Below are positions 15,800 to 23,400 of a stretch of DNA of 64,000 bases, in pieces (position 1 is the first letter of the stretch; the number at the start of each line of letters is the position of its first letter). This DNA comes from Azotosporobacter soli (GTDB lineage Bacteria; Bacillota; Negativicutes; SG130). The stretch lies in NCBI RefSeq assembly GCF_030542965.1, contig NZ_JAUAOA010000013.1, positions 1 through 64,000 of the forward strand, given 5' to 3'. Below the pieces are notes generated by a model that saw only the letters and a list, made by a program, of their open reading frames with translations, was not told the origin of the DNA and did not search any database. Both the position numbers and the translations under genes were made by a program.

Positions 15800-17449
15800 A
15801 TGAAGAGAAGACTTCAACGCAGTTTGGCCAGCGTGCTGCTGGGAACTTGTCTTGCCTTGGCCATGCCAAGCGCTGCATGGGCGGAACAGGCAAAGAACGT
15901 CATCGTTTTGATGAGCGACGGAACCGGTACGACGCACACCACCTTGACGCGCTGGTATTTAGGCGGCGGTTTGCTGCCGCAGGATCCTTACATCGTCGGC
16001 GCGATGCGAACCTATTGCGCCAATTCGATCATCACCGATTCGGCTCCGGCGGCCAGCGCCTTTGCCACCGGGCATAAGACCGATGACAAATTCATCAGTG
16101 TATTGCCGCCGGAAACGACGATACCGGGCTTGCAGCCGGTTGCCAAAGACTTGCAGTACAAGCCGGTCGCCAGCGTATTGGAAGGCGCGAAGCTGCAGGG
16201 CAAGGCCGTGGGCTTAGTCGCGACGTCCAACATTCAGCATGCCAGCCCGGCCGGTTATTCGGCGCATTGGCCGGATCGCAACAATTATGAGGAAATCGGC
16301 GAACAGCAGGTCTATTTGAATATTGACGTAGTTCTGTCGGGCGGCAAGAAATATCTGCTGCCGAAAGAGCAGGGCGGCACAAGACAGGACGGCGAAAACC
16401 TGATCGAAGTCCTGCGCGGCAAAGGTTATGGTTTTGTCGAGTCGCGCACGGCGATGAAGCAGTACCATGGCGACAAATTGTGGGGACTCTTTGCGCCGGA
16501 TGCGCTCGACTATGACATGGATCGCGCGGCGCTGCATCCCGAACAGCCCAGCCTGGCCGAAATGACAGGCAAGGCGATTGAAGTGCTGAGCAAAAATCCC
16601 AAAGGCTTCTTCCTTTTCGTCGAAGCGAGCAAGGTGGACTGGGCATCCCATTCCAATGACCCCATCGGCGTGATCAGCGATTCGAAGGCGTATGCCGAAG
16701 CGATCAAGGTAGCGCTTGATTTTGCCAAACGCGACGCCAATACGCTGGTGCTTTGCTTTGCCGATCATAGCAATGGCGGCATGGCGATCGGCAGCAAAAC
16801 AAGCGATAAGACGTATTCTACGACGCCGTACGGCCAGTTGGTCGATCCGTTGCGCAAAGCAAGTTTGACAGGGGAAGGCGTGGAACGGATGCTCGGTGAA
16901 GACCGCTCGGCAGAGAGGGTGCAAGAAATCGTCGGCCGCTATTATGGCGTCGATGATTTGACGGACAAAGAAATTGCGGCGATCCAGGCCGCGAAGCCGG
17001 GAACGTTGATTGCTGTACTTGGCCCAATCATCAGCCAGCGTTCGATTATCGGCTGGACGACCACCGGTCATACCGGCGAAGATGTTTTGCTCTACGCCTA
17101 CGGGCCGAATAAACCGGCCGGGTTGGTGGAGAATACCCGCATCGCCTACCACAGTGCGGAAAGCTTAGGTTTTGACCTGGATCAGGCCGATGCCAAGCTC
17201 TTTGCCGAGGCCGGCGCACTGTTTAAGGAAATCGGCGCGACGACCAGCCTGGATCGTCAAGATCAAAATAACCTGGTGCTGGTAGCAACCAAGGACGGCA
17301 AAAACGCCCGTCTGCCGCTCAGCAAGAACATCATCCAATTCAACGGACAGAAACTCGAAATGACAGGCATCACCGTATATGCGCCGAAAACGGATAAGGT
17401 GTATTTGCCGCGTCAAGCGATTGAACTGTTGCGTAAGGCTGGGTTTTAA
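15800..17449 (+). CDS. Alkaline phosphatase (PhoA superfamily)
   Basis: 549-aa exported enzyme. The start MKRRLQRSLASVLLGTCLALAMPSAAWAE is a signal peptide with AWA cleavage. VIVLMSDGTGTTHTT supplies the first metal-ligand Asp; SIITDSAPAASAFATG contains the nucleophile Ser (DSAxAATA-like); FVEASKVDWASHSND and FADHSNGGM carry the Asp/His metal ligands, and TTGHTGEDV the last His. It hydrolyses phosphomonoesters in the periplasm. The C-terminal 100 residues form an extra beta-rich tail seen in some bacterial members. The ATG is chosen over an earlier one because it gives the signal peptide directly and follows gagg. Monocistronic, with a terminator. Confidence 0.9.
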   Translation: MKRRLQRSLASVLLGTCLALAMPSAAWAEQAKNVIVLMSDGTGTTHTTLTRWYLGGGLLPQDPYIVGAMRTYCANSIITDSAPAASAFATGHKTDDKFISVLPPETTIPGLQPVAKDLQYKPVASVLEGAKLQGKAVGLVATSNIQHASPAGYSAHWPDRNNYEEIGEQQVYLNIDVVLSGGKKYLLPKEQGGTRQDGENLIEVLRGKGYGFVESRTAMKQYHGDKLWGLFAPDALDYDMDRAALHPEQPSLAEMTGKAIEVLSKNPKGFFLFVEASKVDWASHSNDPIGVISDSKAYAEAIKVALDFAKRDANTLVLCFADHSNGGMAIGSKTSDKTYSTTPYGQLVDPLRKASLTGEGVERMLGEDRSAERVQEIVGRYYGVDDLTDKEIAAIQAAKPGTLIAVLGPIISQRSIIGWTTTGHTGEDVLLYAYGPNKPAGLVENTRIAYHSAESLGFDLDQADAKLFAEAGALFKEIGATTSLDRQDQNNLVLVATKDGKNARLPLSKNIIQFNGQKLEMTGITVYAPKTDKVYLPRQAIELLRKAGF

Positions 17450-17465
17450 TTTAAATAGAAGAGTA

Positions 17466-17510
17466 AAAAAGTCGGAACCGAGGTGCTAATACCGCGGTTC
17501 CGACTTTTTA
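17466..17510 (+). terminator. Terminator of the alkaline phosphatase gene
   Basis: A stem aaaagtcggaaccg with cggttccgactttt plus T tract, about 15 bases after the stop codon. Confidence 0.9.
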
Positions 17511-17570
17511 TTTAGCAAACCATTAAAGGGCCAATTGGGATATAATGAGAGAGGTTGTTTCGCTGAAAAC

Positions 17571-17644
17571 GGCGAGAAATAGGCCTTGCTAACGCTACGC
17601 CGTTGGCACTCGACCTGCGCTTATAGCAAGCCCTATTTCTCGCC
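17571..17644. repeat. Inverted repeat with 21-bp arms
   Basis: ggcgagaaataggccttgcta (17571-17591) pairs with tagcaagccctatttctcgcc (17624-17644) with one mismatch, around a 32-base loop. It sits directly before the ribosome site (cggagg) of the broken zinc-ribbon gene and would form a very stable hairpin in its leader. It may be a small palindromic insertion. Confidence 0.7.
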
Positions 17645-17667
17645 TAAGAATAACCGGAGGAGAAGCG

Positions 17668-17873
17668 ATGAGTTTTGAGCAACGTGAAAAGTGGCTTGAG
17701 GCTGCTCGGCAGCTAGCCGTAGAACCGACAAAAAACATCAGCTGTCCGGAGTGCGGAAAAAGTAAATTGATGGTTAAAGATGTTAGAAGCTGAGCGAAGT
17801 GGATGTTGAGAGGCATATGTATTGTCCGTTATGCAACGCTTATAATGCTCTGCGCTTGAAGCGACCGATTTAG
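17668..17873 (+). pseudogene. Frameshifted small zinc-ribbon protein gene
   Basis: Starting at ATG 17668 after cggagg, the first frame reads MSFEQREKWLEAARQL ... ISCPECGKSKLMVKDV and stops at 17793. The next frame, from about 17787, continues KLSEVDVERHMYCPLCNAYN and stops at 17873. Joined, the two halves give a protein of about 67 aa with CPxCG and CPxC knuckles, the form of a two-cysteine-pair zinc ribbon. A one-base loss (or two-base gain) near 17784-17787 explains the break. The gene is either dead, read through by frameshifting, or the victim of an assembly error. Confidence 0.65.
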
Positions 17874-17990
17874 AATATCTTTCAGAAAGATATATTGCTA
17901 AAATGATATTTGTCTTGAAAATAAAAAATCTATTATTGTAAGGCATCAAAAGATGTACAAAGAAGGTTTATTAATTAGGCAGGTGAAAAA

Positions 17991-18659
17991 GTGGGCGCCA
18001 AAATAAATTTAGCATTTCTTTCTGACTTATCAAGTGAAGAAGCTTTGATTAAAATCGTGAATTGTTTGAGAGAAAGAGCGTGGACAATTGATTGCTCTGA
18101 AAAAGGCGAATACACATATTGGCTTGATGGACCGATATGGATGTTCGGCAATTCGCGAACTTTTAAAAATATCGAAAAAAAGGAAATAGAACAAGTTATC
18201 GAAACGTATGGCAAAGGATTTTCACCAACAATCATATTGCATAGCAATCGTTTTGCAAACAGTATGAGCGCCAGAGTTTCAGTTATTGAAAATCAGAGCG
18301 AATGGAAAGAGGTTTCTTTTTCTGTCGACAGATATGAGGTGTTGGATGCAGCGAATGCTGCAATACAGACTGAAATTGTAGTCGAACTGTGCAGCATCTT
18401 TACGGATATGGTGGAAAGCATTAAGCCGTATTATGGAATTGGAGCAACAGAAATAGAAGGTCTTGTTGAGAGGCCGGAAAAATTAGCCATTGGGGGAAAT
18501 ATGCTAGGCGATATAGCGTATTTTTCGGCAAAAGCGGCAAAAAACTTGAAAATAAGAGAGATTGAGGGTTCATATGAATGCAAAAAATTGAGTGATTCGG
18601 GATGGCTGCTGACAAGAAGAATAAACTTGTTTAGGCTAGTAGGCGAAGGGGGCTCTTGA
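17991..18659 (+). CDS. Hypothetical protein in AT-rich islet
   Basis: 222 aa from a GTG start after aggcaggtg. Not recognised. Soluble, acidic, mixed alpha/beta, no signal peptide or membrane helix. The DNA is clearly AT-richer (about 40% GC) than the chromosome around it. The next gene starts two bases after its stop, so the two form an operon. Pairing with a DUF1871-like gene and the zinc-ribbon remnant suggests a mobile immunity-type cassette, without a toxin in view. Confidence 0.6.
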   Translation: MGAKINLAFLSDLSSEEALIKIVNCLRERAWTIDCSEKGEYTYWLDGPIWMFGNSRTFKNIEKKEIEQVIETYGKGFSPTIILHSNRFANSMSARVSVIENQSEWKEVSFSVDRYEVLDAANAAIQTEIVVELCSIFTDMVESIKPYYGIGATEIEGLVERPEKLAIGGNMLGDIAYFSAKAAKNLKIREIEGSYECKKLSDSGWLLTRRINLFRLVGEGGS

Positions 18660-18660
18660 T

Positions 18661-18906
18661 TTGAATATAGAAGAAGTAACGGAAATCATTAATGAATGGG
18701 ATCCTATAAATTTACTGAGCCATGCCCCTCCTGATGAATATAAGTTAGAAATTGCATCAGTAATGGTGGTGCTAAGCGATACAAATCGTATCGAGGAAGT
18801 AGCGGACGGCATTCAGAAAATATTTATCTATTGCTTCGGTGCTGATGTTTTTAAAAGAAGTTATCAAGAGTGTTTTGAGATTGCGGAAAAATTGTTAAAG
18901 AAATAG
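18661..18906 (+). CDS. DUF1871-like small protein
   Basis: 81 aa, TTG start one base after the previous gene's stop with gaaggggg as ribosome site. The N-terminal stretch INEWDPINLLSHAPPDEYKLEI matches my memory of the DUF1871 family (WDPxxLL...PxDEYxxEI), acidic helical proteins of about 80-90 aa found in Firmicutes and often near toxin-immunity genes. Function unknown. AT-rich like its neighbour. Confidence 0.6.
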   Translation: MNIEEVTEIINEWDPINLLSHAPPDEYKLEIASVMVVLSDTNRIEEVADGIQKIFIYCFGADVFKRSYQECFEIAEKLLKK

Positions 18907-18917
18907 GTTCTCGTGCA

Positions 18918-18965
18918 AAAAAATACAAGCCGAAAGCAACAGTGCTTCCGGCTTGTATTTTTTTA
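18918..18965. terminator. Bidirectional terminator
   Basis: Stem aaaatacaagccg with cggcttgtatttt flanked by A and T tracts, between the DUF1871-like gene (+) and yjjI (-). It overlaps the last codon of yjjI. Confidence 0.85.
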
Positions 18966-20447
18966 TAACTTGCGTACCCTGCGCTCTAAAATCCGATTAT
19001 TCGCCACGCTTTCCGCGCCGAGTTTTACGGTGTCTTCACGCAGCGGCTGGCCTTGGAAATATTTTTCGATGTCGCAGCGTTTTACCAGATAACCGGTGAT
19101 GCGCACCAGTTCTCCGTCCTGCCGGTTCAGCGCCATGATACGGACGCCTTCGCGCAGTGCGCCTTTTACCAGCGGCAGCAGACCGGAGAGATTCGCCTGC
19201 GCAGTTTGGTCGAAGAGATAAATGTCGCTGGCTCCGGCGTCGAAGAAGGGCTGCAGTCTGGCGGCGGTGCGCAGTTGTTCGATCAGATCCGGCTCTTCGC
19301 CGATTCTAATGCGCACGCCTGCGGTGACGTCCTGATCGCTGTCGATGCCGGACTGGGCATGAAAGGCGAGCGCGTCGCCGCTGCCGGCGCAATAGGAGGC
19401 CGGTTGTTCTTTAAGTAAGCGACGCGTCGCGCTGAGAATCGTCTCTGCCAGTTCCAGCGCGCGGTCGTCGCTGCCGAGCCGCTGTCCGTCGCTTAGCTGC
19501 GCTACGCATTCATAAAGACCGAAGATGCCGGCCATCGAGGTGAAGCGGTCAAGACGGACCAGGCCTTCGCGGGCCAGGAAGGACGTTTCGAAGAAGCGGC
19601 TCTGTTCGACGAGAAAGTCCGCTTTCGCGTTGATGACTTCAGCCAACGCGCGCACTGCGAGCGGCAGTTTGTCGGCGAGGAAATCTTCGAGGCTGGCGGC
19701 GCTGGCGGCCAGATTTTTCAGGTTGAGGCGAACCAGCGTGTGGCTGCCGCCGCCGATTAAGAGCGTATTGTAGCAACTGGCGACGCCATAGTCGGGATCG
19801 ACCTCTTTACTTAAGGCCTCGTGATTGACGAAATAAGGTTTGCCGACCGTCAATGCGGTATCGAGCGCCAGGAGGGCGAATTCGTCGGGCGTTTCGCTGC
19901 TGTATTTCAGCGAGAGGTTAGGAACCGCCTGTTTTAATTCTTTTTCCAGACGCAGCAGTGTCCGGCCGATCAGCGTATCGCGCGGCCCGATGTTCATATG
20001 CACAAACGCGTCGGGCAAGGTGCGGTCAATCTGCACCAGAAAAAGGCGCAGCAGTTTATCCAGCTCATTAGTCGAGACACTGGCAGCAAAAGGTTCAAGC
20101 AGTTCGTCGACCTGCCCGAGGTAAACCGGATAACTGGTGATCGACGGGACGTAGCGGTAGAGAATCAAGAGCGCGTTGACCGCCTCATAGAGGTCGGTTG
20201 GCGGTTGGATTGCGAGATATTCGCTGCCCTGCTTCAGATAACGGGCGTAATCCGGCAGAATGTAGCGCGGCCGGTAAGGGGCGTGGCCTTCAAAAATGTC
20301 GCACAGGACGCCGTCGGCTAAAAGCTTGCTGGCCGTAGCGCTGATCGCCGGATACGGCAGCGAACATTCGGCGGCGTAGGCCAACTGGTTGCGTTTTTCA
20401 TGATATTCCAAGCGGTTGCTCTGAATTAAATTAAGAATGTTGTCCAT
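18963..20447 (-). CDS. yjjI: Glycyl-radical enzyme, YjjI family
   Basis: 494-aa oxygen-sensitive enzyme of unknown substrate, matching E. coli YjjI (DUF3029) along its length: FEGHAPYRPRYILPDYARYL (about 52-71), LPDAFVHMNIGPRDT, catalytic-site Cys225 in GVASCYNTLL, and GGGSHTLVRLNL. The C-terminal glycyl-radical loop is VRITGYLVKRCDIEKY (Gly452). It needs the activase YjjW, encoded in this window at 6516-7355 but in a different operon. The start at 20447 follows gaggtgacatac; an earlier in-frame ATG lacks a ribosome site. It lies downstream of fetAB on the same strand, with an 89-base gap and a TATAAT at 20482-20487 on the minus strand, so it probably has its own promoter. Confidence 0.9.
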   Translation of the reverse strand: MDNILNLIQSNRLEYHEKRNQLAYAAECSLPYPAISATASKLLADGVLCDIFEGHAPYRPRYILPDYARYLKQGSEYLAIQPPTDLYEAVNALLILYRYVPSITSYPVYLGQVDELLEPFAASVSTNELDKLLRLFLVQIDRTLPDAFVHMNIGPRDTLIGRTLLRLEKELKQAVPNLSLKYSSETPDEFALLALDTALTVGKPYFVNHEALSKEVDPDYGVASCYNTLLIGGGSHTLVRLNLKNLAASAASLEDFLADKLPLAVRALAEVINAKADFLVEQSRFFETSFLAREGLVRLDRFTSMAGIFGLYECVAQLSDGQRLGSDDRALELAETILSATRRLLKEQPASYCAGSGDALAFHAQSGIDSDQDVTAGVRIRIGEEPDLIEQLRTAARLQPFFDAGASDIYLFDQTAQANLSGLLPLVKGALREGVRIMALNRQDGELVRITGYLVKRCDIEKYFQGQPLREDTVKLGAESVANNRILERRVRKL

Positions 20448-20536
20448 GTATGTCACCTCGCTCTGCGATCGATCTGCTTTCATTATACAATAACAACGCG
20501 GAAAAATTAAGAAGAATCATTTTTGTTTAATAAATA

Positions 20537-21280
20537 TTAGATGAGTTGCATATAGCGATTGAAAAAGCCGCGGCAGGCCCAATAGCTGGCGATGAAGGAA
20601 GAAAGCGATACCGCGCCGGCCAGCATGAAAGCGACCATGATTTGATAGCGGATGGCAAGCTGCGGATCAGCGCCTGCTAAGATCAGGCCGGTCATCATGC
20701 CGGGCAGCTGCACAAGGCCCAGCGTCTTCATGCCGTCGACGGTCGGGACGAGGGCGGTGCGGATGCTGCTGCGCACGATCGCGCGACTCGCTTCGCGCGT
20801 GCCCGCGCCGAGGCAGAGTTTGGCTTCGATTTCGCCGCGCTGCGCCGCGAAAGACTGCAGCAGCGTTTTAAAGAGCAGACCGGTGGCGACCATCGAATTG
20901 CCGACGACCATGCCGCTGACCGGAATGACTTCGCTCGGCTGGTAATGCAGCGCGCCGACCGAGAGCAGACAGGTCAGCGTAATCGCAAGACCGCTGGCGA
21001 TCGAAACGAAAGCGATGGCGAGTGCGTTCGGGATGCCTGCGCCGCGCTTCGCTGCGACCCAGGCCGCGTTAAGGACCATCGAGACGAGAATCAGCGAGGT
21101 GAACCAGAGATTGTCGACTTGAAAGACAAATTTCAGTACCGCGCCGATCAAAAACAATTGGATCACGGCGCGGATACTGCCGAGGATCAGATCCTTTTCC
21201 AGACCCAACTGTTCTTTATAGGAGATCGCCATCGCGATCAGAACCAGAATAAAGGTCATTGCCAGTGTCAGATCATTCAT
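20537..21280 (-). CDS. fetB: FetB-type ABC export permease
   Basis: 247-aa membrane protein with about six to seven segments, of the UPF0014/FetB (YbbM) family. Motifs include GSIRAVIQLFLIG (about 33-45), VIPVSGMVVGNSM, and GAGTREASRAIVRSSIRTALVPTVDGMKTLGLVQLPGMM split as the conserved coupling region. In E. coli FetAB exports iron and improves oxidative-stress tolerance. Its start overlaps the fetA stop by eight bases, so the pair is translationally coupled. Confidence 0.9.
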   Translation of the reverse strand: MNDLTLAMTFILVLIAMAISYKEQLGLEKDLILGSIRAVIQLFLIGAVLKFVFQVDNLWFTSLILVSMVLNAAWVAAKRGAGIPNALAIAFVSIASGLAITLTCLLSVGALHYQPSEVIPVSGMVVGNSMVATGLLFKTLLQSFAAQRGEIEAKLCLGAGTREASRAIVRSSIRTALVPTVDGMKTLGLVQLPGMMTGLILAGADPQLAIRYQIMVAFMLAGAVSLSSFIASYWACRGFFNRYMQLI

Positions 21281-21971
21281 GTACCGTCACCTCCGCCAAA
21301 ACATCGTCCACTTTGCCGAGCCGCATCAAACGGCCGGCTTTCAGATACAAGAGCCCCTGCCCGATTCGGCGGGCCTGCTCGGCCTGGTGTGTGACCCAAA
21401 GCCAGGCCAGTCCTTCCGCTTCTGCTTTGGCTGTGAGCAGCGCTTCGACACGCAAGCTGTTTTCTTCATCTAAAGCGGAGGTCGGTTCGTCGAGCAGCAA
21501 GACTTTGGGGCGCGCCAGCAGCGAACGGATCAAAGCGATGCGCTGCTGTTCGCCGCCGGACAGTTCCGCTGGCGTCTTCTCCAGCAGCGAAGCAGGCAAG
21601 GCCAACGCGTCGAGCATGCTTTCCAGCTCGCCGTCTTTCGCCTTGTCCTTCCAAAGCTGGAGTGGATAGGCGAGATCTTCGGCGGCTGTCTTGCCGAAGA
21701 GAAAAGGTTTTTGCGGCACGTAGCCGACTAAGCGGCGCAGCAAGGAAGGCGGATACGCCTCCACTTCTTTGCCCTGAAAGAGGACATTGCCGGAGGACGG
21801 CGAGAGCATCAGGTTAAGCAGGCGCAAGAGCGTCGATTTGCCGGAACCGGATGGGCCCATCACCGCCAGACGTTTTTCATTCGGCAGGCCGAATGTGATG
21901 TCGGACAGAATCGTTTGCGTATTTCGTTGCAGCGTGACATGGCTGCAGGCCAATAAATCCAAAACGGACAC
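21273..21971 (-). CDS. fetA: FetA-type ABC transporter ATPase
   Basis: 232 aa. Walker A GPSGSGKST (about residues 39-47), Q-loop YVPQKPFLF, signature LSGGEQQRIALIRSL, Walker B VLLLDEPTSALDEENS, H-loop WVTHQAEQA. A single short nucleotide-binding domain without TOBE, as in export ATPases of the YbbL/FetA type. It partners with the overlapping FetB gene. A ribosome site (taaggagg on the minus strand) precedes the ATG. Confidence 0.9.
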   Translation of the reverse strand: MSVLDLLACSHVTLQRNTQTILSDITFGLPNEKRLAVMGPSGSGKSTLLRLLNLMLSPSSGNVLFQGKEVEAYPPSLLRRLVGYVPQKPFLFGKTAAEDLAYPLQLWKDKAKDGELESMLDALALPASLLEKTPAELSGGEQQRIALIRSLLARPKVLLLDEPTSALDEENSLRVEALLTAKAEAEGLAWLWVTHQAEQARRIGQGLLYLKAGRLMRLGKVDDVLAEVTVHE

Positions 21972-22046
21972 CTCCTTAAAATAAACGATTCGCGGAAAGA
22001 TATCCTCTATGATATCACGCTAGGCGCGTGCGGTGAAAAGATTTTA

Positions 22047-22074
22047 TTGCACTTTGGTCACGGTATGGTAAAAT
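22047..22074 (+). promoter_or_regulatory. Promoter of the type III decarboxylase gene
   Basis: TTGCAC (22047-22052), a 16-base spacer with TGg just before TAAAAT (22069-22074); the start codon is 43 bases downstream. Confidence 0.6.
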
Positions 22075-22116
22075 CATATCGGTATAAAAGTCTTTATAAG
22101 AAGATGGGAGAGGGAT

Positions 22117-23256
22117 ATGAACGGACAATTTCGATTAACGGAGACTGAAGTAAGAAAAGTTGCGGAGCGCTACGGCACGCCAGTCCTGGTGTTATCGCTG
22201 GCACAAATTGAGGCCAATTATCGTTTCCTCAAGGAACGGTTGCCGCGCGTGAATTTGTATTACGCAATGAAATCCAATCCAGACGAAAGAATCATCCGGA
22301 CCCTAGAGCGGCTCGGCGGTTGCTTTGATGTAGCCTCCGACGGCGAAATTATGGCCCTGGCCCAGATGGGCGTGGCCCCTGAGCGTATCGTATACGCCAA
22401 TCCTGTGAAAACAAAGCAGGGATTGGCGGCTGCTCGGCGGACCGGTGTGAATAGATTTACCTTTGATAGTGAAAGCGAGATCGACAAGATGGCCAAGGAG
22501 GCGCCGGGCGGCAGCGTTCTGCTGCGCGTACGCGTCGTGAATCCCGATGCGCTGGTCGATCTGAACCTCAAATTCGGCGCACGGCCGGATGAAGCGATTG
22601 ATCTACTGACAAAAGCCAAGGCCGCCGGACTCGATGTGGCGGGACTTTGCTTTCATGTCGGCAGTCAGTCGACGACGCCGGACGCCTACCTGACGGCGCT
22701 GAAGGCCTGTCGCGAAATTTTTGATCAGGCGGCGGCGCTCGGCATGCCGCTGCGCACGCTCGACATCGGCGGCGGTTTTCCGATTCCGACGCTGGAGCAT
22801 GAGGTTGATGTTGACGGCATTGCTGCGACGTTGCGTGCGGCGCTTGACGAGCTGTTCCCGGATACCGAGCTGTGGGCTGAACCGGGCCGCTTCATCTGCG
22901 GTACGGCGCAAAACCTGATTACGAGCGTGATCGGTTGCCAGATTCGCAACGGACAGGAATGGTATTTCCTTGACGACGGTTTGTACGGCAGTTTTTCCGG
23001 CGTGATTTTCGACCATTGGGATTTTGAACTGGTTACGTTTAAAGACGACGCAGAACTCTATCCGGCGACGATCGCCGGACCGAGCTGCGATTCGCTGGAC
23101 GTGCTCTTTAAGGATCGGATGCTGCCGAAACTGGCAATGGACGATCTGATCTATGTGCCGAACTGCGGCGCTTATACCTCGGCGTCGGCGACGACGTTCA
23201 ACGGTTTTGCCAAGACGCAGATTTTGGCCTGGGAAGAGATTAAAGACAGTCTATAA
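22117..23256 (+). CDS. Lysine/ornithine decarboxylase, fold type III
   Basis: 379-aa PLP enzyme of the eukaryotic-ODC/DapDC fold. Schiff-base Lys52 in YYAMKSNPD, CFHVGSQS (about 185-192), LDIGGGFPIP glycine loop, LWAEPGRFI, and the active-site cysteine in GPSCDSLDVLF. The ODC-type GPxCDxxD ending, not the LysA form, favours decarboxylation of L-lysine/L-ornithine to cadaverine/putrescine, as in Selenomonas ruminantium LDC. In Negativicutes these diamines are attached to peptidoglycan and help anchor the outer membrane. ATG follows gggagaggg; a terminator follows. Monocistronic. Confidence 0.85.
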   Translation: MNGQFRLTETEVRKVAERYGTPVLVLSLAQIEANYRFLKERLPRVNLYYAMKSNPDERIIRTLERLGGCFDVASDGEIMALAQMGVAPERIVYANPVKTKQGLAAARRTGVNRFTFDSESEIDKMAKEAPGGSVLLRVRVVNPDALVDLNLKFGARPDEAIDLLTKAKAAGLDVAGLCFHVGSQSTTPDAYLTALKACREIFDQAAALGMPLRTLDIGGGFPIPTLEHEVDVDGIAATLRAALDELFPDTELWAEPGRFICGTAQNLITSVIGCQIRNGQEWYFLDDGLYGSFSGVIFDHWDFELVTFKDDAELYPATIAGPSCDSLDVLFKDRMLPKLAMDDLIYVPNCGAYTSASATTFNGFAKTQILAWEEIKDSL

Positions 23257-23294
23257 AAAGAGTGCGCGATCGCTGGCCGATCGCGCATTCTTTT
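23256..23294 (+). terminator. Terminator of the decarboxylase gene
   Basis: Stem aaaagagtgcgcgatcg with cgatcgcgcattctttt immediately after the stop codon. Confidence 0.85.
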
Positions 23295-23400
23295 AAAATT
23301 TCTTGTTTGAAAGCGGCAAATTTGCAGGGAGATTGCTTGAGCGCAGCGAATCCTTGTATGACTCGGGTTGTTAAATGACGGAAACAGGGTGGCATAGGCA

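Noticed and set aside
16214-17152. A 312-codon antisense frame inside alkaline phosphatase
   Set aside because: Shadow of a conserved gene with all its catalytic motifs on the other strand.
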